From Laburnicola sp. R22_1 (lineage: Eukaryota; Ascomycota; Dothideomycetes; Pleosporales; Didymosphaeriaceae), in contig JACONQ010000018.1 of NCBI GenBank assembly GCA_014281115.1, positions 1,240,001 through 1,304,000 on the forward strand: 64,000 nt of DNA, read 5' to 3'. The notes under the pieces were generated by a model. That model saw only the letters and a list, made by a program, of their open reading frames with translations. It did no database searches and was not told the DNA's origin. The position numbers were made by a program, and so were the translations under genes. This document shows, piece after piece, positions 1-12,003 of this stretch (its first letter is position 1; the number at the start of each line of letters is the position of its first letter).

Positions 1-223
1 TAGCTACTACTACTATAGCTACTACTACTATAGCTACTACTACTATAGCTACTACTACTATAGCTACTACTACTATAGCTACTACTACTATAGCTACTAC
101 TACTATAGCTACTACTACTATAGCTACTACTACTATAGCTACTACTACTATAGCTACTACTACTATAGCTACTACTACTATAGCTACTACTACTATAGCT
201 ACTACTACTACTACTACTACTCT
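1..223. repeat. 15-bp tandem array
   Basis: Fourteen head-to-tail copies of TAGCTACTACTACTA fill positions 1-210 with no visible variation, followed by a run of CTA triplets to about 223. The array starts at the first base of the window, so its true length is unknown. It does not resemble the usual fungal telomere repeat TTAGGG. Confidence 0.95.
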
Positions 224-1631
224 TACCTTTTAGCCTAAATGCGCAGAAGTGTACGCACTATAGTGCGCGCCTTTTTTGCCTTCTATTACTTATTACTATA
301 ATTTTATAATATAAAGGTGCTATAAGCTAATAAAGCACTATAATCTAAGGTAGTATACCTTAATATTATTACCCTAAATAGTTATAATAAGCTTTACTAC
401 AGATAGTAAAATAGTAAAAGGGCTATTATAATATTATTAGGGAGTTTTATAGCCTATAGTGTAAAGAGGTTACTAAAGTAAGTAATAATACTCTAAAGAA
501 TAGATATAATAATACTACTTGCCTTTAAGTGTATTATTATAGTATACCCTATTAGACTATTTAGTAAGCGCGCTTTTATTATAGCATAGATAAAACTATA
601 TAAAAGTAGCTCCCTTTTTACTACGCTATAATAGAGTAATTAGCTTAGGGGTAGAGTTAAAGGCAAGAATAAGTATAGGTATAGGCATAGATAAGAATAA
701 GCGCTTAGTAAATAAGTCTAAGTTACTTATAAATAGTAAGGGTGTAAGTAGTAGTAGTAAGTATAGTAGTAGTAAAGTGTAAGTAGCTTAACTATATAGA
801 CGGCTATATAGTATACTATAAAGTATGTTATATAATATACTATATATAAAAGTAGTAGTATAGTAAGTAAACTATAAAAAGTTAGCATAATTCTAATATA
901 TAGGTGTAAAGTAGAGAAGTAAGAAAGTAAGCGCTAGAACTAGTTCTAGGATTATTATATATAACTCTTAATAAATATTAAAATACTAAAGATTATAAAG
1001 ATAGCCAATAGTAAAATTAAGTTACTTAGTAAAAGTATACTTATAAAGCAAAGCTTATATATATACACTATTCTAAAAGTAAAAGAAATAAAGCTAGTAG
1101 AAAGTTTTATTTATAGCGCGCGCTAAGTATAAAGTAAAATACTAAAAGCTTTAAAAGTATATAATACACGCCTAAGGTAGATTTAGAGCTTTTACTTAGT
1201 TATAGATAGTAAGCTTTAAGCGTTACCTAAGAGGTATATTATAAAAGCCTAGAGCCTTAGCGCTCTATATACTAAGCCTAGATAAGAATTATAAATATAC
1301 TTATTTCTATGCTCCTTAGTATATATATAGATAGCCTGGCCTTTTTTTTAGAGGCTAGTAGTCTAAGAATAGATTTCCTAAATTTATCTTTTCTAGCTCT
1401 CTTTAACACTAGTTTAGTAGCTTCCTAACTAGCTAGCTTACTACTAATTTAGTAGCTTCTTATCTATTACACATGCGTAGGGCACCTATAACTTTTAGCA
1501 CTCTTACTTCTACTTTTAAATATTCTTATTACTACTAGCAGCCCCTATAGCTTTAGAAGCTACCCTACTCTAATTAAAAACTATATAGTTAGGTTAATAT
1601 ATTTTTAAAATACTTTTCTATAGTACTAGTA

Positions 1632-2738
1632 TTAGGAAAAATTTTGTGCACGTATAAGTACCTAGAGCACCTAAGCAGCCCTATATAAGACTACGCACGC
1701 CTACACACTAAATACGCTTAGAACGCACTAGTAATACTACTTTTTTCTTAGTATGCGTATGTGTAAGATTATGTAAGAATGTATACCTATGCTGCTAGTA
1801 TACCTAGAGTAGCTAGAGTAGCTAGGATACCCTAGACGCCTATACTACCTATAAAATACTAATTAATAAGCAAATAAAGTTCTTTAATTAGCTAAAATTT
1901 AAAAAAGCTTAGTAATCTACTTAGTAAGCTGCTTAGTAAGCTTTAAAAATTAGGATTTTTTTAAAGTATAAATTTAAAGTCTTTTACTAGATAGTAATTA
2001 CTAGTTTATATAATAGTACTACCTTTTTCACGCTCTTTTTAATTACTAAGTAGGGGGCTCTTCTTTTTTTATTATATTATTTAAGATAAAAGCCTTTGTT
2101 ATCCTACCCCTAGGTAGATTAATTAACGCCACATATATAATAGTATTAATTACTAGCGTATTATGTAGAACTTCTACCTAATCCTAAATTCTAGATTTTA
2201 TAGATTTAAAAATAGAAAAAATATAGTTTTATAATTATTTAAAAGAATTAGATTAGGCGAAAATTAGTAGCTTAGTAAAGAACACTATTTTAAAAAGCAT
2301 AAGCTTTAATAACTTTTAACTACTTTACTTATATTAAAACCTTTTTAAAAATTTAAATAATATATTATTAGTACTATATTTTTATATATAAATACTACTT
2401 AATATATCTAATAACTAGTAAAATAAAGAGTTTTTTATTAATTACTAACTAATTGCGTAGTAAAAATACTATTTTTAAATTTAATAATTAAAGACTAGTA
2501 TTTTTCTATGAGTCTATTAAAAAATTAAAATTATAGCTTTACTAGTAAAAAAGTTATAAAATTTTAAAAAAATTACTTATTTAAACTATTTATGCATATC
2601 TGCGTAAGTCTATGCATATTTACGCATCTTTAAGTATTTTTATGCTAGTAAATTGCTTGTGTAAAAATGTGTAAGTATGTGCACATCTTTACATATTTGT
2701 GCATAGTTAAGTAGTCTCTCTAGAAAAAACTTTTCCAA
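1632..2738. mobile_element. TIR DNA transposon relic, copy 1 (with nested insertion)
   Basis: The element begins TTAGGAAAAATTTT and ends AAAAACTTTTCCAA, which are imperfect terminal inverted repeats, and it is flanked by TA on both sides. A second copy lies at 8233-9125. TA target duplication suggests a Tc1/mariner-like or related non-autonomous element; no transposase frame is readable. It interrupts the left arm of the larger inverted repeat: the corresponding place in the right arm (about 4315-4340) is an empty site. Copy 1 is about 210 bp longer than copy 2, partly because of the nested insertion at 2019-2137. Confidence 0.7.
2019..2137. mobile_element. Nested 119-bp MITE-like insertion with 8-bp target duplication
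   Basis: Compared with the second copy of the host element (around 8540, an empty site reading AATAGTACTAATTACTAG), copy 1 carries about 119 extra bases bracketed by TAATAGTA at 2011-2018 and again at 2138-2145. An 8-bp duplication is typical of hAT-superfamily insertions. Related copies in the opposite orientation are at about 7302-7420 and 10460-10585. No clear terminal inverted repeat could be read, probably because of RIP. Confidence 0.6.
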
Positions 2739-5439
2739 TAAAGAAACTTTATATAACATAATTACGCTAGCGTATAATAAACTAACAAAATTTTTTTTTG
2801 CTAACTATATTTTTATATAGTGTTAGAGCTAAGAATGCGCTCTATTAGTAAAACGCTAAATACTAAGATATAGTTTTTACTAGTAATTTAGCACTAATTT
2901 ACTCCTCATAACTTTTCTTAATATTTCTACTAAATAGTAACTAAATTAAAACCTAAGGCTACTATTAGAACTATAGAGGCCTATTACCCCTATTGCAACT
3001 CTCTTTAGCCCTAAAATAGTGCTAGTTATATTAAAAATTTACTAAAACACCCTATTTTTATATACTTTTCTTTCTATTTTTAGACCTTAAAAGGGAGATT
3101 ATATAATAGTTCTACACTAGTATTTTTACTAAGTACACTCTATTACTTTTCTTTTATACTCTATTTTCCTCTATTTACGCCTTTTACCTTTCTAAAGGCG
3201 CCTTTTCTAGTTAGTGTTAGCGTATAACTAGCGTAGGCCTATATTTTATACTACCCTCTATATAAGAAAGGGCTCCCTATATCTCTTTCTTATCTACTAT
3301 CTTAGAATAGTATTAATTTAACTAGCTCTTTCTACTATTCTAGCTATCCCTAATAGGTTAGCCCTATAAGGCCGTATACTGCTCTTACACTTAGTATAGA
3401 CTATATAGTTTTTAATATTAAGTAGTGTCTAGCTATTATATCTAGCTATATTATTATTATTTATATTTTCTAGGTAAGGGCGCAACACTATATATTTAGT
3501 AGTAATAGTATCTAGAATAAAAAATAGATATAGTAACTAACTTTAAGATCTTAACTAGTAATTAAATATTTATAAGAATAGAAAGATAGTATAAATAGGT
3601 AATCTTTATCTAGTTACGTATTTTATACTATATAGGTAGTAGATATATATTATATTATTATTAACTTTAGTATCTAGTATAAGGGTGGTATACGGCCTTA
3701 TAGGGCTAACCTATTAGGGATAGCTAGAATAGTAGAAAGAGCTAGTTAAATTAATACTATTCTAAGATAGTAGATAAGAAAGAGATATAGGGAGCCCTTT
3801 CTTATATAGAGAGTAGTATAAAATATAGGCCTACGCTAGTTATACGCTAACACTAACTAGAAAAGGCGCCTTTAGAAAGGTAAAAGGCGTAAATAGAGGA
3901 AAATAGGGTATAAAAGAAAAGTAATAGGGTGTACTTAGTAAAAATGCTAGTGTAGAACTATTATATAATCACCCTTTTAAGGTCTAAAAATGGAAAGAAA
4001 AGTATATAAAAATAGGGTGTTTTAGTAAATTTTTAATATAACTAGCACTATTTTAGGGCTAAAGAGAGTTGCAATAGGGGTAATAGGCCTCTATAGTTCT
4101 AATAGTAGCCTTAGGTTTTAATTTAGTTACTATTTAGTAGAAATATTAAGAAAAGTTATGAGGAGTAAATTAGTGCTAAATTACTAGTAAAAACTATATC
4201 TTAGTATTTAGCGTTTTACTAATAGAGTGTATTCTTAGCTCTAATACTAAATAAAAATATTGTTAGCTAAAAAAAATTAGTTAGTTTATTATGCGCAGGC
4301 GTAATTATATTATATAATATTTTTAGTAGTATAAGAAAGTGTTAAAAATATACTAACCTAACTATATAGTTTTTAATTAGAGTAGGGCAGCTTCTAAAGC
4401 TATAGATACTGCTAGTAGTAGTAGGAATATCTAGAAGTAGAGATGCTAAAAGTTATAGGTACCCTATACGCGTATATTAGTTAGAATACTACTAAATTAG
4501 TAGTAAGCTAGCTAATAGAAAAGCTATTAAAGATAAGGGCGCTAAAAGTAATAGGTGCCTATATATAGTAGGCTAGCTAAGGAGCTACTTAACTAGTAGT
4601 AAACTAGGCTACCTATTTTAGTAGCTTAGGGTGCCCCTAGGGGCAAAATAAGTTAGGTAACTAGTAGATTAGAGTAAGGGCTAATAGTTAGAGGGTAGCT
4701 CCTAATTATTAGTATTCTAGAAGATTTTATTAGATAGTTTACTATTAAATTTATTATTTAAGGATTCTTTTTATAGGGAGTTAGACTTAGAGTTAATTAG
4801 GTTAGTAAATTTAGAGTTATTATTAAGGAGGTTATTATAATAGGTAGAACTATAATTTTGAGGGCTATTATTATAGTAAGTAATACTAAGTTCTGCTTTT
4901 AGATTAGTAATTTAATAGGGTAAAAGGGTGCTAACGTAAGTTATTCTAGCTAGGGTAGTTTTAATTAAATAGTTAATTCTATAGATAGGAGCTGCCTAAT
5001 TTATAAATTAGCTTCTTTAGTAGATTTATAGTTTTTAGATCTAGAGTTAGAGGTAAGACCTAGATTCTGCCGCATAATTTCTAGGAACTAGTTTTGCTAG
5101 TGGTTTTCTTAGATAGTAGAAATAGGGTAACTAAAAGGTAATTTATTGTCTAGTAGTTCCTTATCTAAGAAAGACAGCTTAATAGCTTTAACACTACTAT
5201 CTTTATTAAAGGTGTTATTATAGTTTAGTTTCTAGTAAGCCTGTAAGTACATTCTAATAACTAAAATAGTAGGACTAAGAAGCTAGATAGAAATCTTCTT
5301 AGAGATACTCTAGTTAGCTTTTAATAAGTAAGTTATTTAGTAGGTATAGTTCTGCTTTTAAGTAGGCTATTCTATTAGGTAGTATTATTCTAGTAGAAAG
5401 AGTTAAGTAGTAAAGAAGTCTATAGTAGGATAAGGTTAC

Positions 5440-6660
5440 TAGTAAAGATTAAATTCTTATTATCTTTCTAATAAAGACGGCAGTCCTAAGTGTTAACTAG
5501 GTAGTTAGCTTGCTTAAAAAATTTCCTACTAATAATAAGGTTATAGTCCCCTATTTTATAGAAAATAAACTATATAGTAATACTATATCTATTAATATTA
5601 AGCTAGGCTATAAAATAGGTATCTACTTTTGCGCTTCTCTTCCCTATAAAGTTCTTAAGAGGGATTAGTGTCTTTAGGCGAAGTAGTTTAGCTTTAAGCT
5701 ATTTTTAAATAGTCTTTATATACCTTAAAGTAATAAGATTATAAGCGCTAGTACTAGTGTTTATTAAGGCTTATAACCTAAGAGCTAACTTTTAGAATTT
5801 AATTTGCACTAGTATAACTAGCTAGAGGCCTCTAAATAGCTTAGAAACCTTTACTATCTTGCCACCTATAAGTAGTAATTTTAGTTTAGTATCTATATTT
5901 TATAGTTAAAATTATAGTTTATTTAGATTAATTAGTTTAGTAGCTTTTATATAAGCTACTAGATTAGAGTAGTCTAGTAGCGCGTATTTAAAGTCTTATT
6001 ATCTAACAAATTACTTGCCTCTAAATTAGAGTAGTAGACAATACTAAGTTTGTTTAAAATAAGATTATTCTTTACTTCTATATTTACTTATATAGCTGCC
6101 TTAGAGTAGCGGCATAAGTATAGGCTTTTAAGTTTCTTGCCACAGCTAAAGTAGGCGTTATACTTTATACACTATACTTTAGTCTAATTATAAAAAGTAG
6201 AAAAGAAAGAAGTAGGTCTAGAATAGAGTGTTTATTTTTAGTTACTATATATAAAGGTGTTAATTTAAAGAGTAGTACTTTATAAGAAGTTTTTATATAT
6301 GCCTAGAAATAGTTTATTATACTATTATTATAGAGAGTGTAGCTAGTTATAGTTATCTAGTGTTTAATTACTAAATAGTTAATATTAGAGTCTTTTATCT
6401 CTTTCTAAAGTATTCACTTAAGACTTCTAATAAACTTAAATTATAATATGTCCTTGTAGGTCTTTATATCTAGTTTAACTTTTCTAGCTAGACTCTTAAA
6501 AGCCTATAAGAATATTTAGGTGTCTATTCTATTAGAGAGAAAGAGCTTGTAAAACTTTTTGCGTGCCTATTAAAAAGTAAAGAGATTATAATAAGTCTTT
6601 TTAGAAATTTAAAAAGTGCTTTAGGTCTATAATTATTTTAGAAGACCTAATTTATTTAAT
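5440..6660 (-). mobile_element. Degraded Ty3-like LTR retrotransposon remnant (Gag to protease)
   Basis: On the minus strand, conceptual translation with many stop codons reads like retroelement Gag at about 6660-6400 (a stretch containing KSLARKVKLDIKTYKDIL). It is followed by zinc-knuckle spacing at about 6165-6105 (Y-x2-C-x4-K-x4-C, where the first Tyr and the Lys stand in for Cys and His). A retropepsin-like segment at about 5720-5440 ends in a motif read as DYNLIISRKFF. The order Gag, knuckle, protease matches Ty3-type elements. Reverse transcriptase and integrase were not found below 5440, so the copy seems truncated. Assignment rests on pattern only. Confidence 0.45.
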
Positions 6661-7301
6661 ACTAATTTTATACTACCTTTTAAGACGCGCCTTTAAGGCG
6701 ACTAAGGATAGCTTCTATAAGATTATTTTAATCTTTTTATTATTATTACCTTAGTAATAGTGTATATTTATGTAGATTTTATTGCGTATATTCTCTAGTT
6801 AATCTTTAATACTAGGGCTAGATTAATCTTTTTATAGTACTTATTAATATTAGGTAGCTTTATAAAGTGTTTTAGCTTAGATATACTAGGGGCGACAAAA
6901 GCGTGTCTGCCCTAGAGTATATCTATCTAGGTGTTATTAGTAAGCTTAGTATATATATATCTAGGAACTAAAAAGTAGTAAAAAGTATTATTTAGTTATA
7001 TAGTAGGCACTAAAAACTAGAGCAGATAATAGAGTATATATTAGAGCGCTAGCTAGGGCACATATTAGAACGTAACTAGATAGGATAAGCTTTACTTAGT
7101 TATATAGGGGCAGCGTAAACTATATAGTAAATTAGGTATTTTTAGGCTAGAGTTTTTTAAAGGTATATAAGTGTAGTGCTGCGGATTATAAGTATTTTTA
7201 ATAAAAGGAAGAGCTTTATTAGAAATAAATAAATTCTTTTTAATAGCTACATTATTAGTACTATTAGAGTAGAATTAGAATTCTTTCTTTATTATATATA
7301 T

Positions 7302-7420
7302 TATGTGTTATTAAATTAACTACCTAGGGGTAGAATAATAAAGGCTTTTATCTTAAATAATATAATAAAAAAGCAAAGTCCCTTGCTTAGTAATTAAAAC
7401 GAGTATAAAAAGATATAATT
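7302..7420. mobile_element. MITE-like repeat, second copy
   Basis: This is related to the nested insertion at 2019-2137 but in reverse orientation; the shared core includes ACCTAGGGGTAG and TTTTATCTTAAATAATAT. It lies in RIP-degraded sequence and codes for nothing visible. Boundaries are approximate. Confidence 0.6.
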
Positions 7421-8232
7421 ATAAATAAAGCGTGTTTAAACTGCTAAGCGAGCTTAGAAGTCTTAGCGTAGTGCTGCTCTTATAAGCAAGTTTTTATAAA
7501 GAGGCTACTTAGAACTTTAGTAGGGAAGGGATAAGACTTTAGTGCAGCTACGCTATAGTTATTTATTTTTATTTTTTACTATTCTAATTATTGCAAATAA
7601 TATAAGTTAATATATTAATAAGTATGTAGTGTTTCTTATAAGTAGTATAAGAATAACACATACTAGATATACTATTACTTTATTACTATATTAAGGTTAT
7701 TCTTAATAAATCTCCTCTTATTACTATCTTTCTACGCCCTACTATCTATCTACGCCCTACTATCTATCTAGGTATTAATATTGTCTCTAAAGCTAAGGTA
7801 CTCGCCGCTACTAAAAAGTATATATTAAAGTTTTACGCCACTACTATAAAGGTAATAATACTAGAGTTCTATTCTATTTATAAAATTATCTATAAAAGCC
7901 TAGTATACTTAACTATCTATAAGGCAATTCCTATATACCTACTAAATTAGCAGCTAATTTAGTTTGCGAAGGACTACTAGGTTTAATTCTAGTTCTAGTA
8001 GCAATTACTCTTAGTAAGTAATAGAATCTAGTAAAGAATATAAACTATAGAGGATAAGGTATTTATTAATAAGCTCTAGTGTAATATAAGTATTATATAG
8101 ATTTATAAAATTCTCCTAGCTATTATTACTATTATTACTATTAAGTTAGCTTATTTAAGCAAGTATGTCGCGTAGCAGCACAAGCGTAAATAACTAATAA
8201 TAGTAGTAGTAATAAGCTAGGTGTACTATATA

Positions 8233-9125
8233 TTAGGAAAAATTTTAAGCGCTCTGAGCGCACCTATAATACTACTTTTTTTTAGCGTGCGTATGCGCAA
8301 GATTGCGTAAGGATACGCACCTATGCCGCTAGTGCACCTAGGGCACCTAGGGTACCTATAGCACCTATACTATTAAAATAATACTAATTAGTTAGTAAAT
8401 AAAGCTCCTTAATTAGCTAGAATTTAAAAAAGCTTAGTAAGCTACTTAATAAGCTGCTTAGTAAGCTTTTTAAAAAAATATTTCTTAAAGTATAAAGTTA
8501 AAGTCTCTTCCTAGATAGTAATTACTAGTTAATAGAATAGTACTAATTACTAGCGTATTATATAGAACTTCTACCTAACTCTAAATTCTAGATTTTATAG
8601 GTTTAAAAATAGAAAAATTTAGTTTTATAATTATTTAAAAGAATTAGATTAGGCAAAAATTAGTGGCTTAGCAAAGAACACTATTGTACAAAGTCTAAAC
8701 TTTAATAACTTTTTAACTACTTCATTTTTATTTAAACTTTTTAAAATTTTATATACTATATTATCAGTATTATATATTTATATAATAATATTACGTAATA
8801 TATATAATAACTAGCAAAATAAATAGTTTTTTATTAATTACTAACTAATTGCGTAATAAAAATGGTATTCTTAAATTAAATAATTAAAGACTAGGATTTT
8901 CTCTATATATCCATTAAAAGATTACAATTATAGCTTTACTAGTAAAAAGGTTATAAAGCTTTAAAAAAATTACTTAGTTAGACTATTTGTGCATATTTGC
9001 GTAAGTCTGTGTATGTTTACGCATCTTTAAGCATTTTTGTGCTAGTAAATTGCCTATATAAAAATGCGTATAGATGCGCACATCTATGCACAGTTAAGCA
9101 GCCTCTCTAGAAAAAACTTTCCTAA
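8233..9125. mobile_element. TIR DNA transposon relic, copy 2
   Basis: This is the shorter copy of the element at 1632-2738, in the same orientation. It starts TTAGGAAAAATTTT and ends AAAAAACTTTCCTAA, with TA repeats on both sides compatible with TA target-site duplication. It lacks the 119-bp nested insertion of copy 1 and so gives the empty-site sequence for it. No coding frame is recognisable. Confidence 0.7.
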
Positions 9126-10459
9126 TATATATAGTGTAAGTAAATCTTATATTAGGGCTAGAAGCTTATAAGTGTTAGGGGTGTAAGTAAGTTTAAGCTA
9201 TTATTGCGTTATTAAGGTGTTTAAGGTTAGTCTTTAATTAGAATTAGATACCGTATATAGTAGTATATAATAACCTTTTATCTTAACCTACTTTAACCTT
9301 AAACTAAAAAAACATATTAAAAAAGGTATTTAGTAAGCCGACTCTATATATTATAGTATAAGGTGTTTATGTCTTAAGTATAGTAAAAGCTTATTTAAAT
9401 ATATTAGCGCGCTTATATAAAGCCTAAATAATACTTCTTTATTTAGGATTGTCTTTAGACTTTGTAATAGCTCTAGCTATTTATTTTAATAACTTCTTTA
9501 AAAGTAGACCTTAAGAAAAGTAATATTAAGCCTGAAGCTAATAGGTAATAAGTAATTATTTTATTTCTAGGCTATGCTAGAGCAATTAGTCTAGTTTAAA
9601 TTGTGCTAAAAATATACTAAACTTTTTAGTAGCTTTAAGTTTAGCTTTGCCTTAGTATATAAGCTACTTAAAGTCTATTAGTAAAAATTTATTACCTAGC
9701 TAATCTACTTTAAGTGTAGTAATTTGTTAATTGTGCTTAAGAGTATTATAAGAAATTCTAGTAAAGTAGACCTTTCTAAGTAGTTTAACTATACTTCTTT
9801 TTTTTATAAAGCTAGGGAGATAACTAGTAGTCTTAGAAGCAACTATTAGTTACTTTCCTTACTTAATAAATAATAGATTACTAGTAAAGTAATGTAGAGA
9901 AATTCTATTATAAGTGTTATATAAGCTATTATTAGTAGGGTGTAAATAAATATCCCTATTTATATTATCTATTCTAGAACTGTCTAGGCGTAGAGAGAAT
10001 ATAAGGAATATTTTAAAAGTCTTCTAGATTAAATGGTAGTAGCTTACTATAGTATAGGTAATAGTAAAGTTAAGTAAAGTAGAAGTTATAAAGAAAGTAT
10101 AGTAGATAGATCTAGAGTAGTAGATTTTATATAGCGTGTAAGCTAGCATATAGTCTAAGCTAGATAAAAGATAAAGTATAAGATAAAATATATAAAACTT
10201 TAATCTCTATATTACCTCTATAGCCTAACTCTAATCTCTTAGCTCTATACCTTATGCCCTTACTATAATAGTGCTAGAAGGTAGTTATTAGACAAGTTAG
10301 CTCTATAGAGTGTGGCGCAATAGTTATTATTTATCAATTATTATTTATATTTAGAATATTAAGACTTTTAGGACAGCCTTTTTAAATAGACCTTAGTATA
10401 GTGTAATAACTATCTAGCACAACTAGTAACTAATAAACTAATACACTTTTACTAACTTA

Positions 10460-10585
10460 TATGTGTAGCGTTAAATTAGCTACCTAGGAGTAGTATAACA
10501 AAGGCTTTTATCTTAAATAATATAATAAAAAAAGTAGAGCCCTCTGCTTAGTAATTAAAAAGAGCGTAAAAAAGATAATTATAAA
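10460..10585. mobile_element. MITE-like repeat, third copy
   Basis: This third copy of the repeat seen at 2019-2137 and 7302-7420 has the same orientation as the 7302 copy and shares the core ACCTAGGAGTAG and TTTTATCTTAAATAATAT. It sits just upstream of the minisatellite of about 100 bp period. Boundaries are approximate. Confidence 0.6.
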
Positions 10586-10599
10586 AAAGTACTAACTTA

Positions 10600-11205
10600 T
10601 AGGAGATAGAGAAGTATAGAAGTGGCCTTTTAAATAGACTTTAGTATAGTGTAATAACTACCTAGTATAACTAGTAACTAATAAACTAATATACTCTTAC
10701 TAACTTATAGTAGGTAGAGAAGTTATATTAGTAGTTTTATAGACCTTAAGTAGTGTAATAACTACCTAGTATAACTAGTAACTAATAAACTAATATACTC
10801 TTACTAACTTATAGTAGGTAGAGAAGTTATATTAGTAGTTTTATAGACCTTAAGTAGTGTAATAACTATCTAGTATAACTAGTAACTAACCTAATACACT
10901 CTTATCTACTTATAGTAAGTAGAGAAATTATATTAGTAGTTTTATAGACCTTAAATAGTATAATAATTATCTAGTATAACTAGTAACTAATCTAATATAC
11001 TCTTACCTACTTATAGTAGGTAGAGAGGTTATATTAGTAGTCTTATAGACTTTAGTGTAGAACTACTACCTAGTATAACTAGTAACTAATAAACTAATAT
11101 ATTTTTATTTACTTATAGTAGGTAGAAGAGTTATATTAGTAGTTTTATAGACCTTAGGTAATTGCCTAGTATAACTAGTAACTAATATGGTAAAACTTTT
11201 ACTAA
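10600..11205. repeat. Minisatellite, 96-104 bp period, six copies
   Basis: The anchor CTAGTAACTA recurs at 10671, 10775, 10879, 10980, 11079 and 11175, giving periods of 104, 104, 101, 99 and 96 bp. Each unit contains CTTACTAACTTATAG or a close variant and a TTATATTAGTAGTTTTATAG segment. One more diverged unit lies upstream near 10423, separated by the MITE-like repeat. The shrinking period toward the right suggests small deletions after duplication. Confidence 0.85.
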
Positions 11206-11246
11206 TTTAATTGCCTATAGGTAGTATTTTAAGGGAGAAGTAAATA

Positions 11247-11590
11247 TTATATTACTATCTATAGCTAAATAAAAAGGTTAATTTTAAAATAATATAAAAG
11301 CGATATATAGTCTTATAGGGCTAACCTATTAGAAATAGCTAGAATAGTAAAAAGAGCTAGTTAAATTAATACTATTCTAAAATAGTAGATAAGAACGAGA
11401 TATAAGGGGCCCTTTTTTATATAAAGGGTAGTATAGGGTATAAGCCTACGCTAGCTATACGCTAATACTAACTAGGAAAGGCGTCTTTAGGAAGGTAAAA
11501 GGCGCAAATAGGGGGAAATAGAGTGTAAAAGAAAGGTAATAGAGTGTGCTTGGCAGGGAGGCTGGCATAGAATTATTATACCTAGTATAT
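11247..11590 (+). repeat. Island-flanking repeat R, left copy
   Basis: This stretch of about 345 bp reappears as its reverse complement at 53,560-53,908, on the other side of the gene island. Shared landmarks are CTTATAGGGCTAACCTATTA, AGAGCTAGTTAAATTAATAC and ACTAGGAAAGGCG. Shorter relatives of about 280 bp are built into both arms of the inverted repeat at about 3100-3382 and 3690-3970. All copies carry RIP-type differences. It may be a solo LTR or the end of a dispersed element; no coding is visible. Confidence 0.75.
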
Positions 11591-12003
11591 CTTATAATTA
11601 ACTACTTTATTATTAGTATAAAGGGCTAATTTGCACATACTAATAAATAGTCACTACCTAGCCTAACCTATTTTACCACTTTACCTTTTTTTAATACGTT
11701 TTTAGCACACCCACAGCTTTCCCTTACAGCGTTCAAGTTATACCGTACACTAAAAGGTCTGCGATGTTTCTCTTCCTGATATTGTGTGGCTGTAGTGTGG
11801 CTGAGTGCATACCTCGTATCGGCCAGTGGGACTTCGGTCACCCCCGCTCACTGCGGCCTTGCTGATGCGAGAGCAACGCGCGAACAGCGGTGCCACTAAC
11901 CATGCCTTCAAACACATCGCTCCACTGTATACCTCGTCACCTTGATCTTCCATAGCAGCCATCGCCGGGTCGCGTTCGATGGATTCCCTAGCGCGGGTCG
12001 AAT

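Larger units (their letters stand above)
1420..4540. repeat. Large inverted repeat with a unique centre
   Basis: The left arm runs from about 1420 to 3385 and the right arm from about 3683 to 4540, each the reverse complement of the other with scattered RIP-type differences; the centre of about 300 bp is unpaired. For example the stretch ending in GGCCGTATAC near 3380 is mirrored by GTATACGGCC at about 3693, and the CTACTCTAATTAAAAAC stretch near 1580 is mirrored near 4370. The arms differ in length because the left arm alone carries the TIR element at 1632-2738; removing it makes the arms collinear. So the palindrome formed first and the element entered later. Confidence 0.8.
1..11690. other. 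AT-rich, RIP-degraded repeat block (left)
   Basis: The whole stretch is very AT-rich, nearly lacks CA and TG dinucleotides and is saturated with TA, while CG and GCGC tracts survive. This is the expected footprint of repeat-induced point mutation, which converts CpA to TpA on both strands of repeated DNA. No intact reading frame is present. Inside are the repeats and transposon relics listed separately; the parts not listed (about 224-1419, 6661-7300, 7421-8232, 9126-10400) are similar degraded sequence in which I recognise nothing specific. The change to normal composition is abrupt near 11,690. Confidence 0.9.

Noticed and set aside
1..223. Possible telomere or CRISPR-like array
   Set aside because: The 15-bp units are contiguous without spacers and do not resemble TTAGGG; it is a simple tandem repeat in a fungal genome.
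220..11690. Giant cargo-carrying transposon (tyrosine-recombinase captain) at the island edge
   Set aside because: No captain-like frame could be recognised on either strand near the edges; the degraded sequence makes a negative weak, so no claim is made.
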